Of a DNA stretch of 6,019 nt, positions 1-5,364 are shown in pieces. How positions within the stretch are numbered: position 1 is the stretch's first letter; every line of letters starts with the position of its first letter. Both the position numbers and the translations under genes were made by a program. The DNA is from an uncultured Clostridia bacterium (lineage in GTDB: Bacteria > Bacillota > Clostridia > Christensenellales > UBA1242): the NCBI GenBank assembly GCA_947630075.1, contig CANRGF010000064.1, positions 1-6,019 of the forward strand. The letters run 5' to 3'. The notes beneath the pieces were generated by a model that had not been told where the DNA came from, made no database searches, and saw only the letters and a program-made list of their open reading frames with translations.

Positions 1-387
1 ATCAAATATGGCATGATTCCTGAATTTGTGGGCAGATTGCCAATTGTTGCCACTCTAGATAGTCTCGATCAATCCGCACTTGAGCGCATTTTGATTGAGC
101 CTAAAAACGCAATCACAAAGCAGTATGTGGAAATATTTAAAATGGATGGCATAGATTTGTCGTTTGAGCCGGGCGCAATCACGGCAGTTGCTAAAAAGGC
201 AATAGAGCTCAAAACAGGTGCGCGCGGCTTGCGCACAATCTTAGAAGAGCGTATGCTCGACATTATGTATAGCGTTCATTTTGAAGAAAACATAAAGAAA
301 ATCACAATAACTGCTGATTTTATCAACAAAACGGGCAAACCTAAAATCATAAAAACCATTGCGAAAAAAGATAAAAAAACTGCCTAA
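1..387 (+). CDS. clpX: ATP-dependent Clp protease ATP-binding subunit ClpX, C-terminal part (5' end outside window)
   Basis: ClpX is the AAA+ unfoldase that recognises substrates, unfolds them with ATP and threads them into the ClpP peptidase in the cytoplasm. The frame is open from base 1, so the 128 codons seen are the C-terminal part; the zinc-binding domain, Walker motifs and pore loops lie upstream of the window. What is visible is diagnostic: the I-P-E-F-V-G-R-L-P motif at fragment residues 6-14 that closes the large AAA+ domain, and the sensor-2 arginine motif T-G-A-R-G-L-R in the small C-terminal domain. The protein ends in a short lysine-rich tail (KKDKKTA), as is usual for ClpX. HslU, the nearest alternative, fits the small-domain wording less well. 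The stop codon sits in the loop of the terminator that follows. The next gene has its own promoter, so clpX ends its transcription unit here. Confidence 0.95.
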   Translation: MKYGMIPEFVGRLPIVATLDSLDQSALERILIEPKNAITKQYVEIFKMDGIDLSFEPGAITAVAKKAIELKTGARGLRTILEERMLDIMYSVHFEENIKKITITADFINKTGKPKIIKTIAKKDKKTA

Positions 388-410
388 ATTCGAAAAGGCG
401 GTTTTTTTTT
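373..410 (+). terminator. Intrinsic terminator of clpX, overlapping the coding end
   Basis: The stem AAAACTGCC (to base 384) pairs with GGCGGTTTT (from 397), with one T-G wobble, around a 12-base loop that contains the stop codon TAA (385-387). A run of nine T residues follows (402-410). The upstream arm therefore encodes the last residues of ClpX (K-K-T-A). Confidence 0.85.
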
Positions 411-419
411 ATTTTCTTC

Positions 420-448
420 TTGACAATAACGCTATTTTGTGCTAAAAT
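420..448 (+). promoter_or_regulatory. SigA-type promoter of the coiled-coil lipoprotein gene
   Basis: A perfect -35 box TTGACA (420-425) is followed, after a 17-bp spacer, by the -10 box TAAAAT (443-448). The spacer ends in TTGTGC, which gives an extended -10 (TGn). Transcription should start near 455, leaving a leader of about 14 nt. The -35 begins ten bases after the clpX T-run, so terminator and promoter are packed back to back. Confidence 0.88.
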
Positions 449-458
449 ATTTTTATAT

Positions 459-465
459 GGAGGGG
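459..465 (+). promoter_or_regulatory. Ribosome binding site fixing the ATG at 469
   Basis: GGAGGGG lies just upstream of ATG 469 (GGAGG core at 459-463, five bases from the start). It rules out the in-frame GTG at 439, which is part of the promoter, and the in-frame ATG at 457, which overlaps the ribosome site itself. Confidence 0.85.
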
Positions 466-468
466 AAA

Positions 469-2103
469 ATGAGTTTAATAGATAAAATTGGCAAGCGCAA
501 AGCGTCTACTGCCACAAAAAAAGTAACAACGGGCAAGTCTGCAAGGCGGGTGTTTGCCACCTTAGGTGCCTCATTTATGTTGGGCGGTTCAATGTTAGGT
601 TTAGCGGCCTGTGGGAAGAATCAACAGGTTGAAGTTAATCCAGTAGAGCAAACTAATTCTCAGCAGGCGAAATTTAATGAGTTGCAAGAGCAAATAAAGC
701 AACTTCAAAACGAAATGGAAGACCTAAGAGATGACGTCTCTTCGCTAAAAAAGAATGATGTTGCCATGTTGAAACTTATCACTGAAAATATGGCAATCGT
801 TCAAAACTTAATTGCTGATTTGCAAGAGAAAATTTCAAGCATTAGTTCACAAACCACAGAAAACAAACAAGATATTGATAGCTTAAAGCAAAGTCAAAAG
901 TCAATTTCAAGCCAACTTTCAACCTTGCAATCTAATATGCAAAGCTTTGAGAGAGAGCTTGAAACCTTAAAAGGTCAAACTACCGATGCTGCCGATAGTA
1001 AAACAATTAAAGATTTGCAAAAAACTGTTGCAGAAATGCAAACACAAATCCACAAATTAACCTTGCAAAACGCTATTAATTATAGTTTTAACACTCGTTA
1101 TAGTTACTTAACCACTCACGGTTTAGAAGGTGGGAATATTGAGTCATGGATAGCTCCTAATGGCGAATATGTATATGAAAAAGGCCATGATGCTTTTGCG
1201 CTTTGCGAAGATGAACTTACTTTTGTAAGAGAAAATGGAGAAGAACAAATTTTCTTAGATACTGTTGGCAACGGGGATGCGTCAACCCCAATGAGTATGC
1301 TGTATTCTTCAGTTGTAAGAGCAACAAGTATCGTTCTAGACGAAAGTCAAGGCTCTTTAGACTATATAGTTACTGATTCTCTATCAAATGTAGATTTAAC
1401 ATATTCAATTGATAACGGCTATCTAGTGGAAGTTACCCAAGGCGAAACAAGTTTTTTATTGTATGATGATAATATACAAAACTATAACACAAACAAAATA
1501 CTTGTGTCTTCTAGCATTGGAATGTATCAAAAATATAAAGATTTAAAACAGGCTTTTGGCAACACATCTAAACATAAATATGGGCAAATTCAAACAGACA
1601 CAACAAAAATGGTTTTTGCAAGTGATGGATATGGAATGTCTCAAGAAGTTGGTGGCACAGATGGTGGAGTAGCAGTAGGATATTGCGAAGATGGCAAAGC
1701 AGAAGTTGCTTATGATTATAATGATGGGGCATTTGAATCCGAAAGTTTTGATAATCAAGCACAACTCTCTTTTAAAGATTATATTGAAGGGTATTTCACT
1801 GAAATTTTCTGGGGGCATAATGGAGATACTGCCACAATCAGTTATAATAAAAAACAAAACTCTTATTCTGTAACTGTAAATTCTAAAGATTCTGAACAGT
1901 ATGTTTATAGTTTTGTAGTAAATGAAAATGGTGAAGTGTCTAATTTCACTGGCGAATTCCATTATTCGGATGGAGATGTGGATGAAACAAAATTTACAAT
2001 AAGCAATTTAACAAAAGCCCAAGCCCAAAAAATTTATGACGAAATTAAAGCACAATATGAAGATTTGCTCGCAAAGAATGACGAAAATAAAACGGGAATT
2101 TAA
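469..2103 (+). CDS. Putative surface lipoprotein with long coiled coil (544 aa), function unknown
   Basis: I do not recognise a named family. The start at ATG 469 is set by the ribosome site and by the promoter, which lies across the longer in-frame extension. The N-terminus is a lipoprotein signal: a long basic region (residues 1-27, ten Lys/Arg and ending in twin arginines), a modest hydrophobic stretch (28-44), and the lipobox L-A-A-C with the lipidated cysteine at residue 48. Residues about 66-203 are a long coiled coil rich in Gln, Glu, Lys, Ser and Leu with heptad-like Leu/Ile spacing, probably a stalk or oligomerisation rod. Residues about 205-544 form a globular, strand-rich part with many Tyr, Asp, Asn and Gly. 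It ends in alternating strands and a final charged helix (about 515-535) that resembles the end of the next lipoprotein. The expected location is the outer face of the cytoplasmic membrane. The gene has its own promoter and terminator. A ligand-binding or cell-wall-associated role is possible but unproven. Confidence 0.85.
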   Translation: MSLIDKIGKRKASTATKKVTTGKSARRVFATLGASFMLGGSMLGLAACGKNQQVEVNPVEQTNSQQAKFNELQEQIKQLQNEMEDLRDDVSSLKKNDVAMLKLITENMAIVQNLIADLQEKISSISSQTTENKQDIDSLKQSQKSISSQLSTLQSNMQSFERELETLKGQTTDAADSKTIKDLQKTVAEMQTQIHKLTLQNAINYSFNTRYSYLTTHGLEGGNIESWIAPNGEYVYEKGHDAFALCEDELTFVRENGEEQIFLDTVGNGDASTPMSMLYSSVVRATSIVLDESQGSLDYIVTDSLSNVDLTYSIDNGYLVEVTQGETSFLLYDDNIQNYNTNKILVSSSIGMYQKYKDLKQAFGNTSKHKYGQIQTDTTKMVFASDGYGMSQEVGGTDGGVAVGYCEDGKAEVAYDYNDGAFESESFDNQAQLSFKDYIEGYFTEIFWGHNGDTATISYNKKQNSYSVTVNSKDSEQYVYSFVVNENGEVSNFTGEFHYSDGDVDETKFTISNLTKAQAQKIYDEIKAQYEDLLAKNDENKTGI

Positions 2104-2105
2104 TT

Positions 2106-2129
2106 AAAAGCCTAGAAATAGGCTTTTTT
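2106..2129 (+). terminator. Intrinsic terminator after the coiled-coil lipoprotein gene
   Basis: The stem AAAAGCCTA (2106-2114) pairs perfectly with TAGGCTTTT (2119-2127) around a GAAA tetraloop of the GNRA type. The stem runs directly into a T-tract (2124-2129). It starts two bases after the stop codon. Confidence 0.9.
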
Positions 2130-2139
2130 CTTTTGACTG

Positions 2140-2168
2140 TTGACAATATTCCATACTTGTGGTATAAT
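2140..2168 (+). promoter_or_regulatory. Near-perfect SigA-type promoter of the second lipoprotein gene
   Basis: The promoter has TTGACA (2140-2145), a 17-bp spacer and TATAAT (2163-2168), with TTGTGG directly before the -10 (extended -10). Both hexamers match the consensus exactly, so strong constitutive expression is expected. Transcription should start near 2175. Confidence 0.92.
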
Positions 2169-2181
2169 ATAAATATATTTT

Positions 2182-2187
2182 GGAGGG
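2182..2187 (+). promoter_or_regulatory. Ribosome binding site fixing the ATG at 2193
   Basis: GGAGGG lies five bases before ATG 2193. The longer in-frame start at 2133 lies upstream of the promoter and cannot be on the transcript. Confidence 0.85.
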
Positions 2188-2192
2188 ACAAC

Positions 2193-3374
2193 ATGAAAAA
2201 ATTGAAAGCATTAGGCACAACAATTTTATTAGGGATTACAATGTTCGGTTTTGTTGGGTGCAAAGGGCCACAAGAAGTAATTGTAGAGCCAAGTGATGAG
2301 CCTCAAAATAATGAAGCTACAATAAATCCATCTACAGGTAATGGTGGTCATGACGGAGGCACACAGAGCAGCGAGCAAAACAATGGTTTTCAAAATCATC
2401 CACAAACAGCACCTTCAACTTCAGACGATAAAAAACCAAGCATTCCATCAACTGATGAAAAGCATGAGCAAACCACTCCACCAGCTATAGGAGAGGAAAA
2501 TTTGCCAACAAATCCAAACCCTGATGCCGGCAAGCAAGAAGAGATTGAGCAGGTTGACCCTATTGTGAAAGAAATGAATGATGCTTATGGCAAGATTGTG
2601 GCAGAATTAAATAAAACAATCAAGGGCGTTGAAGATGGCTCAATAACCCTTTCAAATGCAATTGATAAAATTGCCTTATGTTCACAGACCCTTGACGCTG
2701 CAAATAAGAAATATGCTTCAGTTAACGGCAACGAAGAATTATATAATTCCACAAGCGAAATGGTGGCTTCATTAAACGCAAAAATTCAAAGCTCTGCAAC
2801 AACAAAGTTTGTGTTTGATGATTATAATCATGTGGTATGCGAGCAAAAAGGTGTGGGCGAAGGTCATTTATATTTCCAAAATTCTTCAGCAAATTTGCCT
2901 GTGTCTTATGCGGTTGAAACCCCTAGCTATCTTGCTTATTTGGAGGATGGCACAATTTATAATTACGATATTAATCATCAGCAGTATACTGAGTTTGGTC
3001 AGGCGGAATCAAACACTTCAATTCCAAATCAGGCAGATTCAAATGCTTCAATTTCAAATTGGATTGAAAGCCTAAAATCAGTAACGCAAATCATCAGTGA
3101 GCAAGAGGGTGCAACCACCACACTTGAACAGTATAATGAAAACAAGGTTTCAAATCTTAAAGGCGTTAAAGTAACCATAGAATCTCAATCTGGCGAGAAG
3201 ATTGAAATCACAATCAATAGTGCGGATCGAATCGTGGAGTATAACTATACAAACAAAGCCGCCAACACCACTGTTGAATATACATTTGCTAGTTTAAATG
3301 AAAAAGAGTATAAGGATAACTTTGAAAGGATTAAAAACGCCTTGCTTGATTTAACAGTTGATTTAAGGATTTAA
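2193..3374 (+). CDS. Putative lipoprotein with Pro/Thr/Ser/Asn-rich linker (393 aa), function unknown
   Basis: I do not recognise a named family. The start at ATG 2193 gives a textbook lipoprotein signal: M-K-K-L-K, a hydrophobic core (residues 6-20) and the lipobox F-V-G-C with the cysteine at 23. Residues 24-121 are a low-complexity linker rich in Pro, Thr, Ser, Asn, Gln and Glu, probably a flexible spacer across the cell wall. Residues about 122-220 are mostly helical. From about 222 to 365 the protein alternates short strands (T-T-K-F-V-F, V-K-V-T-I, K-I-E-I-T-I, V-E-Y-T-F), and it ends in a charged helix (about 369-387). This strand-then-helix ending resembles that of the upstream lipoprotein. 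The pattern recalls LolA/LppX-type lipid-binding lipoproteins, but that is only a fold-level guess. Residues 270-289 are a 10-residue tandem repeat. The gene has its own promoter and terminator, so linked expression with its neighbour is not forced. Confidence 0.85.
   Translation: MKKLKALGTTILLGITMFGFVGCKGPQEVIVEPSDEPQNNEATINPSTGNGGHDGGTQSSEQNNGFQNHPQTAPSTSDDKKPSIPSTDEKHEQTTPPAIGEENLPTNPNPDAGKQEEIEQVDPIVKEMNDAYGKIVAELNKTIKGVEDGSITLSNAIDKIALCSQTLDAANKKYASVNGNEELYNSTSEMVASLNAKIQSSATTKFVFDDYNHVVCEQKGVGEGHLYFQNSSANLPVSYAVETPSYLAYLEDGTIYNYDINHQQYTEFGQAESNTSIPNQADSNASISNWIESLKSVTQIISEQEGATTTLEQYNENKVSNLKGVKVTIESQSGEKIEITINSADRIVEYNYTNKAANTTVEYTFASLNEKEYKDNFERIKNALLDLTVDLRI
3000..3059 (+). repeat. 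In-frame tandem duplication of 30 bp inside the second lipoprotein
   Basis: Two adjacent 30-bp units (3000-3029 and 3030-3059) agree at 25 of 30 positions. They encode QAESNTSIPN and QADSNASISN (residues 270-279 and 280-289). The length keeps the frame. The substitutions suggest an older duplication, in what is probably a surface loop between strands. Confidence 0.85.
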
Positions 3375-3393
3375 AGAGCGCAAGCTCTTTTTT
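3373..3393 (+). terminator. Intrinsic terminator after the second lipoprotein gene
   Basis: AAAGAGC (3373-3379) pairs with GCTCTTT (3384-3390) around a GCAA tetraloop (GNRA), followed by further T residues. The stem starts within the TAA stop codon (3372-3374). Confidence 0.85.
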
Positions 3394-3394
3394 C

Positions 3395-3423
3395 TTTGCA
3401 AAAATTTTTCTTTGTGTTATAAT
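3395..3423 (+). promoter_or_regulatory. Promoter of the Smr-domain gene, predicted to give a leaderless transcript
   Basis: The -10 box TATAAT (3418-3423) is a perfect match and is preceded by TTGTGT (extended -10). A weaker -35, TTTGCA (3395-3400, four of six), lies 17 bp upstream and starts right after the previous terminator's T-run. The predicted transcription start (about 3429-3431) coincides with the GTG start codon at 3430. Confidence 0.8.
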
Positions 3424-3429
3424 TAATTT

Positions 3430-3771
3430 GTGCAATTAATAACAATAGACATTAAAAGTGATGCTCAAACAGTCAATCAAGCGTTGGCTGAGTTTTTGGT
3501 GGAATTAGAGAGTTTCAAAAAGGGCGGATTTAAGGTGATGAAAGTCATCCACGGATATGGCAGCCATGGAGTGGGTGGAGCAATCCGCACTGCGTTTTTA
3601 AAAAAGTGCGAAGAACTCAAAAGAAGAAAGATAATTGAAGACTATGTTTGTTGTGATAAATGGAATGCTCAAAGTGTGGTTAGAAAAATTGCAATTAATT
3701 ATTGCCCCGATTTGCTTGCGGATAGAGAACTGCTATCAATCAACCCAGGGTGTTCAATAGTCATTATTTAG
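3430..3771 (+). CDS. Small stand-alone Smr-domain protein (113 aa)
   Basis: The Smr (small MutS-related) domain is the nuclease or nucleic-acid-binding module found at the end of MutS2 and as single-domain proteins. Here it makes up nearly the whole protein. Residues 39-53 carry the hallmark V-I-H-G-Y-G followed by a glycine-rich turn and A-I-R, matching the HGxG...LR core. The C-terminal N-P-G-C-S-I-V-I-I fits the closing strand of the domain. The N-terminal strand T-I-D-I-K (5-9) stands where many members have L-D-L-H, so the usual histidine is missing. Residues 12-31 and 51-65 fit the two helices. GTG 3430 is the only usable start: an in-frame stop lies at 3424-3426 and the next ATG (3538) would remove half of the domain. 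No ribosome site precedes it. Nucleic-acid binding is inferred from the family; the target is unknown, and the altered motif makes nuclease activity uncertain. No conventional terminator follows, only the cloverleaf palindrome. Confidence 0.8.
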   Translation: MQLITIDIKSDAQTVNQALAEFLVELESFKKGGFKVMKVIHGYGSHGVGGAIRTAFLKKCEELKRRKIIEDYVCCDKWNAQSVVRKIAINYCPDLLADRELLSINPGCSIVII

Positions 3772-3775
3772 GGGA

Positions 3776-3846
3776 GGGGGCTTTTCCGCGCTCTGCGCGG
3801 GCGGGCATTAGCCCGCGCGCGAGATAAATCTCGCGCCAAAGCCCCC
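3776..3846. repeat. GC-rich cloverleaf palindrome (four-way inverted repeat)
   Basis: A 71-bp element with 50 of 71 G/C bases sits in a strongly AT-rich gap. The outer stem GGGGGCTTT (3776-3784) pairs perfectly with AAAGCCCCC (3838-3846). Inside it lie three abutting perfect hairpins: CCGCGC/GCGCGG with loop TCT (3786-3800), GCGGGC/GCCCGC with loop ATTA (3801-3816), and GCGCGAGA/TCTCGCGC with loop TAAA (3817-3836). Only one base at each side (3785, 3837) is unpaired at the junction. It starts four bases after the Smr stop codon, so the mRNA would end in this structure. It may stabilise the 3' end or slow transcription, although the T-run behind it is only four bases. It may instead be a dispersed non-coding repeat. 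I see no target-site duplication and no open reading frame. Confidence 0.85.
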
Positions 3847-3905
3847 GCAGTTTTGATAAAAATTTTTTAAATTAATGCTCAATTTTATTTTATTTTTAAA
3901 TCAAA

Positions 3906-3917
3906 TTGTGCAATAAT
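3906..3917 (+). promoter_or_regulatory. Extended -10 promoter of the membrane-protein gene
   Basis: TTGTGC (3906-3911) directly precedes AATAAT (3912-3917), five of six to TATAAT. The same TTGTGn wording precedes the -10 of the other protein-gene promoters in this window. No good -35 is present at 17 bp (TTTATT at 3889-3894 is weak), so recognition probably relies on the TG motif. Transcription should start near 3924. Confidence 0.65.
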
Positions 3918-3925
3918 ATATTTAT

Positions 3926-3930
3926 AGGAG
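3926..3930 (+). promoter_or_regulatory. Ribosome binding site fixing the ATG at 3936
   Basis: AGGAG lies five bases before ATG 3936. The longer in-frame TTG at 3906 is part of the promoter motif and is not expected to be transcribed. Confidence 0.8.
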
Positions 3931-3935
3931 TTATT

Positions 3936-5150
3936 ATGAATAAAATTGGTCAACCAAAGGCAAAAACAAAATCTGGCAGAGTAGGGAGTTTTTTCCTTGG
4001 CATTTTTATAGGCTTGTTGCTCACAATCTTATTAATAGGTGGCACAGGCTGCTTTATCTATTTTAAAGTTTCACCCACATGGATAAATAAGCATTTCAAA
4101 ACGAACATCAACCTTCCTTATGGGCTTAATGATTTCACTTTGCAGCGTTTGGTGAGCGTTGCTTATGGCATAGGCAGCAATTATGAAACCTACACTTTAA
4201 ACGATTTAGATAAAGATTTTGGCATAAAAATTGATGATGTCCTATTTGGCATAGATATTAAAGATTTGAAGAGCGTTGGATTGGGAGAGTTGCCTTCCAA
4301 AGTGTCATCAAAAATTGCAAACATCAGCCGCCGAGAGTTATCTAGCATTAGTTTGCCAGAAAACATGGAAAAACTGTTTGCCATTAAGCAAACTTTCACT
4401 GTTGACGGCAGCACTTTGAAGGACGATAATGGCACTGTCTCATTCGAGCACAGGGTTGAAAATGGCAAGGTGTATATCAAATCATTCGACCCATTCTCTG
4501 TTGAAGAGGGCAACATAGTGCAAATCCCTCTTGAAGCCCTTCCTCTTAAGGACGCTTTTAAATATCTAAATCTTTCAAAAGATATTTCACTTAAAAAACT
4601 TAAAGAATATTTTAGTATAGACAAACTTCCAGATTTCTTAGAGCGCTTAGACCCAGAAACCACACTCAATGAGTTAGAAACAAAAATTAAAGAGTCTCCG
4701 GCTGCCGATTTGTTGGGCTATAGAATTGAAGGCGATAAAGTGTATAATGGAGACATTGAAGTGAAAGGCATTCAGGCATTCATTGCGAAAAAGACCATCG
4801 GCGAGTTGTCTAGTGGCAGCCTAGTAATTTGCTTAAACAACATCTTCACGGAGGAAGATTTCAGCTCAGGCTTCTTATCTTTAATTGATGAGCAAGATAG
4901 AGGTTGCACCCTTCAAGAGGTGGCTTCAGTGTTAAATAAGAGCGTTAAAAATGCCACATTAGGGCAGTTGGTTGACGCTGGCGTCATTTCAGGAGAGGAA
5001 AATCGAGAGTTGGCAGATAACATTAAAACTAAGAAAATTAAAACCACACAAAATCCAGATGGCGTTGAATTATCTAGCCTTAAATTAGTGGACTTTTTAA
5101 ATCTTCTGTTCACAGATCCTTCAATTAGCAGCGTAATTTTCGTTTCTTAA
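3936..5150 (+). CDS. Single-pass membrane-anchored protein of unknown function (404 aa)
   Basis: I do not recognise the family. A basic N-terminus (K3, K8, K10, K12, R15) is followed by one strong hydrophobic segment (residues 17-43, with G-x-F-x-G-L-L-L and G-G-T-G-C). This predicts an uncleaved signal anchor with about 360 residues outside the membrane. Cys39 lies inside that segment and is followed by F-I-Y-F, so this is not a lipobox. The outer part carries a recurring T-[L/I]-x-x-[L/V] motif at residues 68, 87, 243, 287, 325 and 341, with a variant S-L-K-K-L at 218, which suggests short repeated helical units. Between about 150 and 200 there is a strand-rich patch. No catalytic motif is evident. 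The start is fixed by AGGAG and by the promoter. The gene has its own promoter and terminator and sits directly upstream of the rRNA operon, which gives no functional clue. An envelope or extracellular scaffold role is a guess. Confidence 0.8.
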   Translation: MNKIGQPKAKTKSGRVGSFFLGIFIGLLLTILLIGGTGCFIYFKVSPTWINKHFKTNINLPYGLNDFTLQRLVSVAYGIGSNYETYTLNDLDKDFGIKIDDVLFGIDIKDLKSVGLGELPSKVSSKIANISRRELSSISLPENMEKLFAIKQTFTVDGSTLKDDNGTVSFEHRVENGKVYIKSFDPFSVEEGNIVQIPLEALPLKDAFKYLNLSKDISLKKLKEYFSIDKLPDFLERLDPETTLNELETKIKESPAADLLGYRIEGDKVYNGDIEVKGIQAFIAKKTIGELSSGSLVICLNNIFTEEDFSSGFLSLIDEQDRGCTLQEVASVLNKSVKNATLGQLVDAGVISGEENRELADNIKTKKIKTTQNPDGVELSSLKLVDFLNLLFTDPSISSVIFVS

Positions 5151-5159
5151 AAGATTTTT

Positions 5160-5192
5160 GAAAGCACCAAAATTCATGGTGCTTTCTTTTTT
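5160..5192 (+). terminator. Intrinsic terminator of the membrane-protein gene
   Basis: GAAAGCACCA (5160-5169) pairs perfectly over ten bases with TGGTGCTTTC (5177-5186), with a seven-base loop and six T residues (5187-5192) behind it. It insulates the rRNA promoter from upstream transcription. The AT-rich stretch from 5193 to 5280 shows no convincing feature. Confidence 0.9.
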
Positions 5193-5280
5193 ATCCTCAA
5201 AAATCGCCTAAAATCCCTCCAAAATTGGCTATTTTGACCCATTTTCCAATAAATCCTTGCCAAATACGAAAGATTTTATT

Positions 5281-5329
5281 AAAAAATTTAAAAAAGTTGA
5301 AATTTTTTTAAAAAATTTTTAAAAAAGTG
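5281..5329 (+). promoter_or_regulatory. UP element with helically phased A-tracts upstream of the rRNA promoter
   Basis: A- and T-tracts begin at 5281, 5290, 5300, 5310 and 5321, about one helical turn apart, which predicts intrinsic DNA bending. The 22 bases directly before the -35 (5308-5329) match the known bacterial UP-element consensus (binding site of the RNA polymerase alpha subunit C-terminal domain) with one defined position off. Confidence 0.75.
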
Positions 5330-5358
5330 TTGACAAAGTTTTTTTTATGTGTTATTAT
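5330..5358 (+). promoter_or_regulatory. Ribosomal RNA operon promoter
   Basis: TTGACA (5330-5335), a 17-bp spacer and TATTAT (5353-5358, five of six) form the promoter, with ATGTGT before the -10 (extended -10). Transcription should start near 5365, about 300 nt before the 16S gene. Only one good promoter is visible; a weak TTGCCA/TAAAAA pair upstream is not convincing. Confidence 0.85.
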
Positions 5359-5364
5359 TAACTT

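Noticed and set aside
439..468. Upstream extension of the first lipoprotein from GTG 439
   Set aside because: The codons overlap the -10 region (443-448) and the predicted transcription start, so they are not on the mRNA; ATG 469 has the ribosome site.
1543..1962. 139-codon reading frame on the minus strand
   Set aside because: It lies fully inside the lipoprotein gene, has no ribosome site or promoter, and its composition (Ile, Phe and Cys-rich) is that of an antisense shadow.
2133..2192. Upstream start for the second lipoprotein
   Set aside because: It lies before the -35 box of the gene's own promoter and would bury the lipoprotein signal peptide.
2809..3075. 88-codon plus-strand frame inside the second lipoprotein
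   Set aside because: It is a frame-shifted shadow of the real gene with no ribosome site.
3776..3846. tRNA or tRNA-like gene, suggested by the cloverleaf shape
   Set aside because: It has no T-psi-C or D-loop wording, no seven-base anticodon loop and no CCA end; the resemblance is only topological.
4190..4669. 159-codon reading frame on the minus strand
   Set aside because: It lies opposite the membrane-protein gene, which has a promoter, ribosome site and terminator; the antisense frame is Ser/Leu-rich with no start signal.
5257..5285. Second rRNA promoter (TTGCCA, 17 bp, TAAAAA)
   Set aside because: Both boxes are weak matches and the site lacks the TGTGn motif shared by the five accepted promoters.
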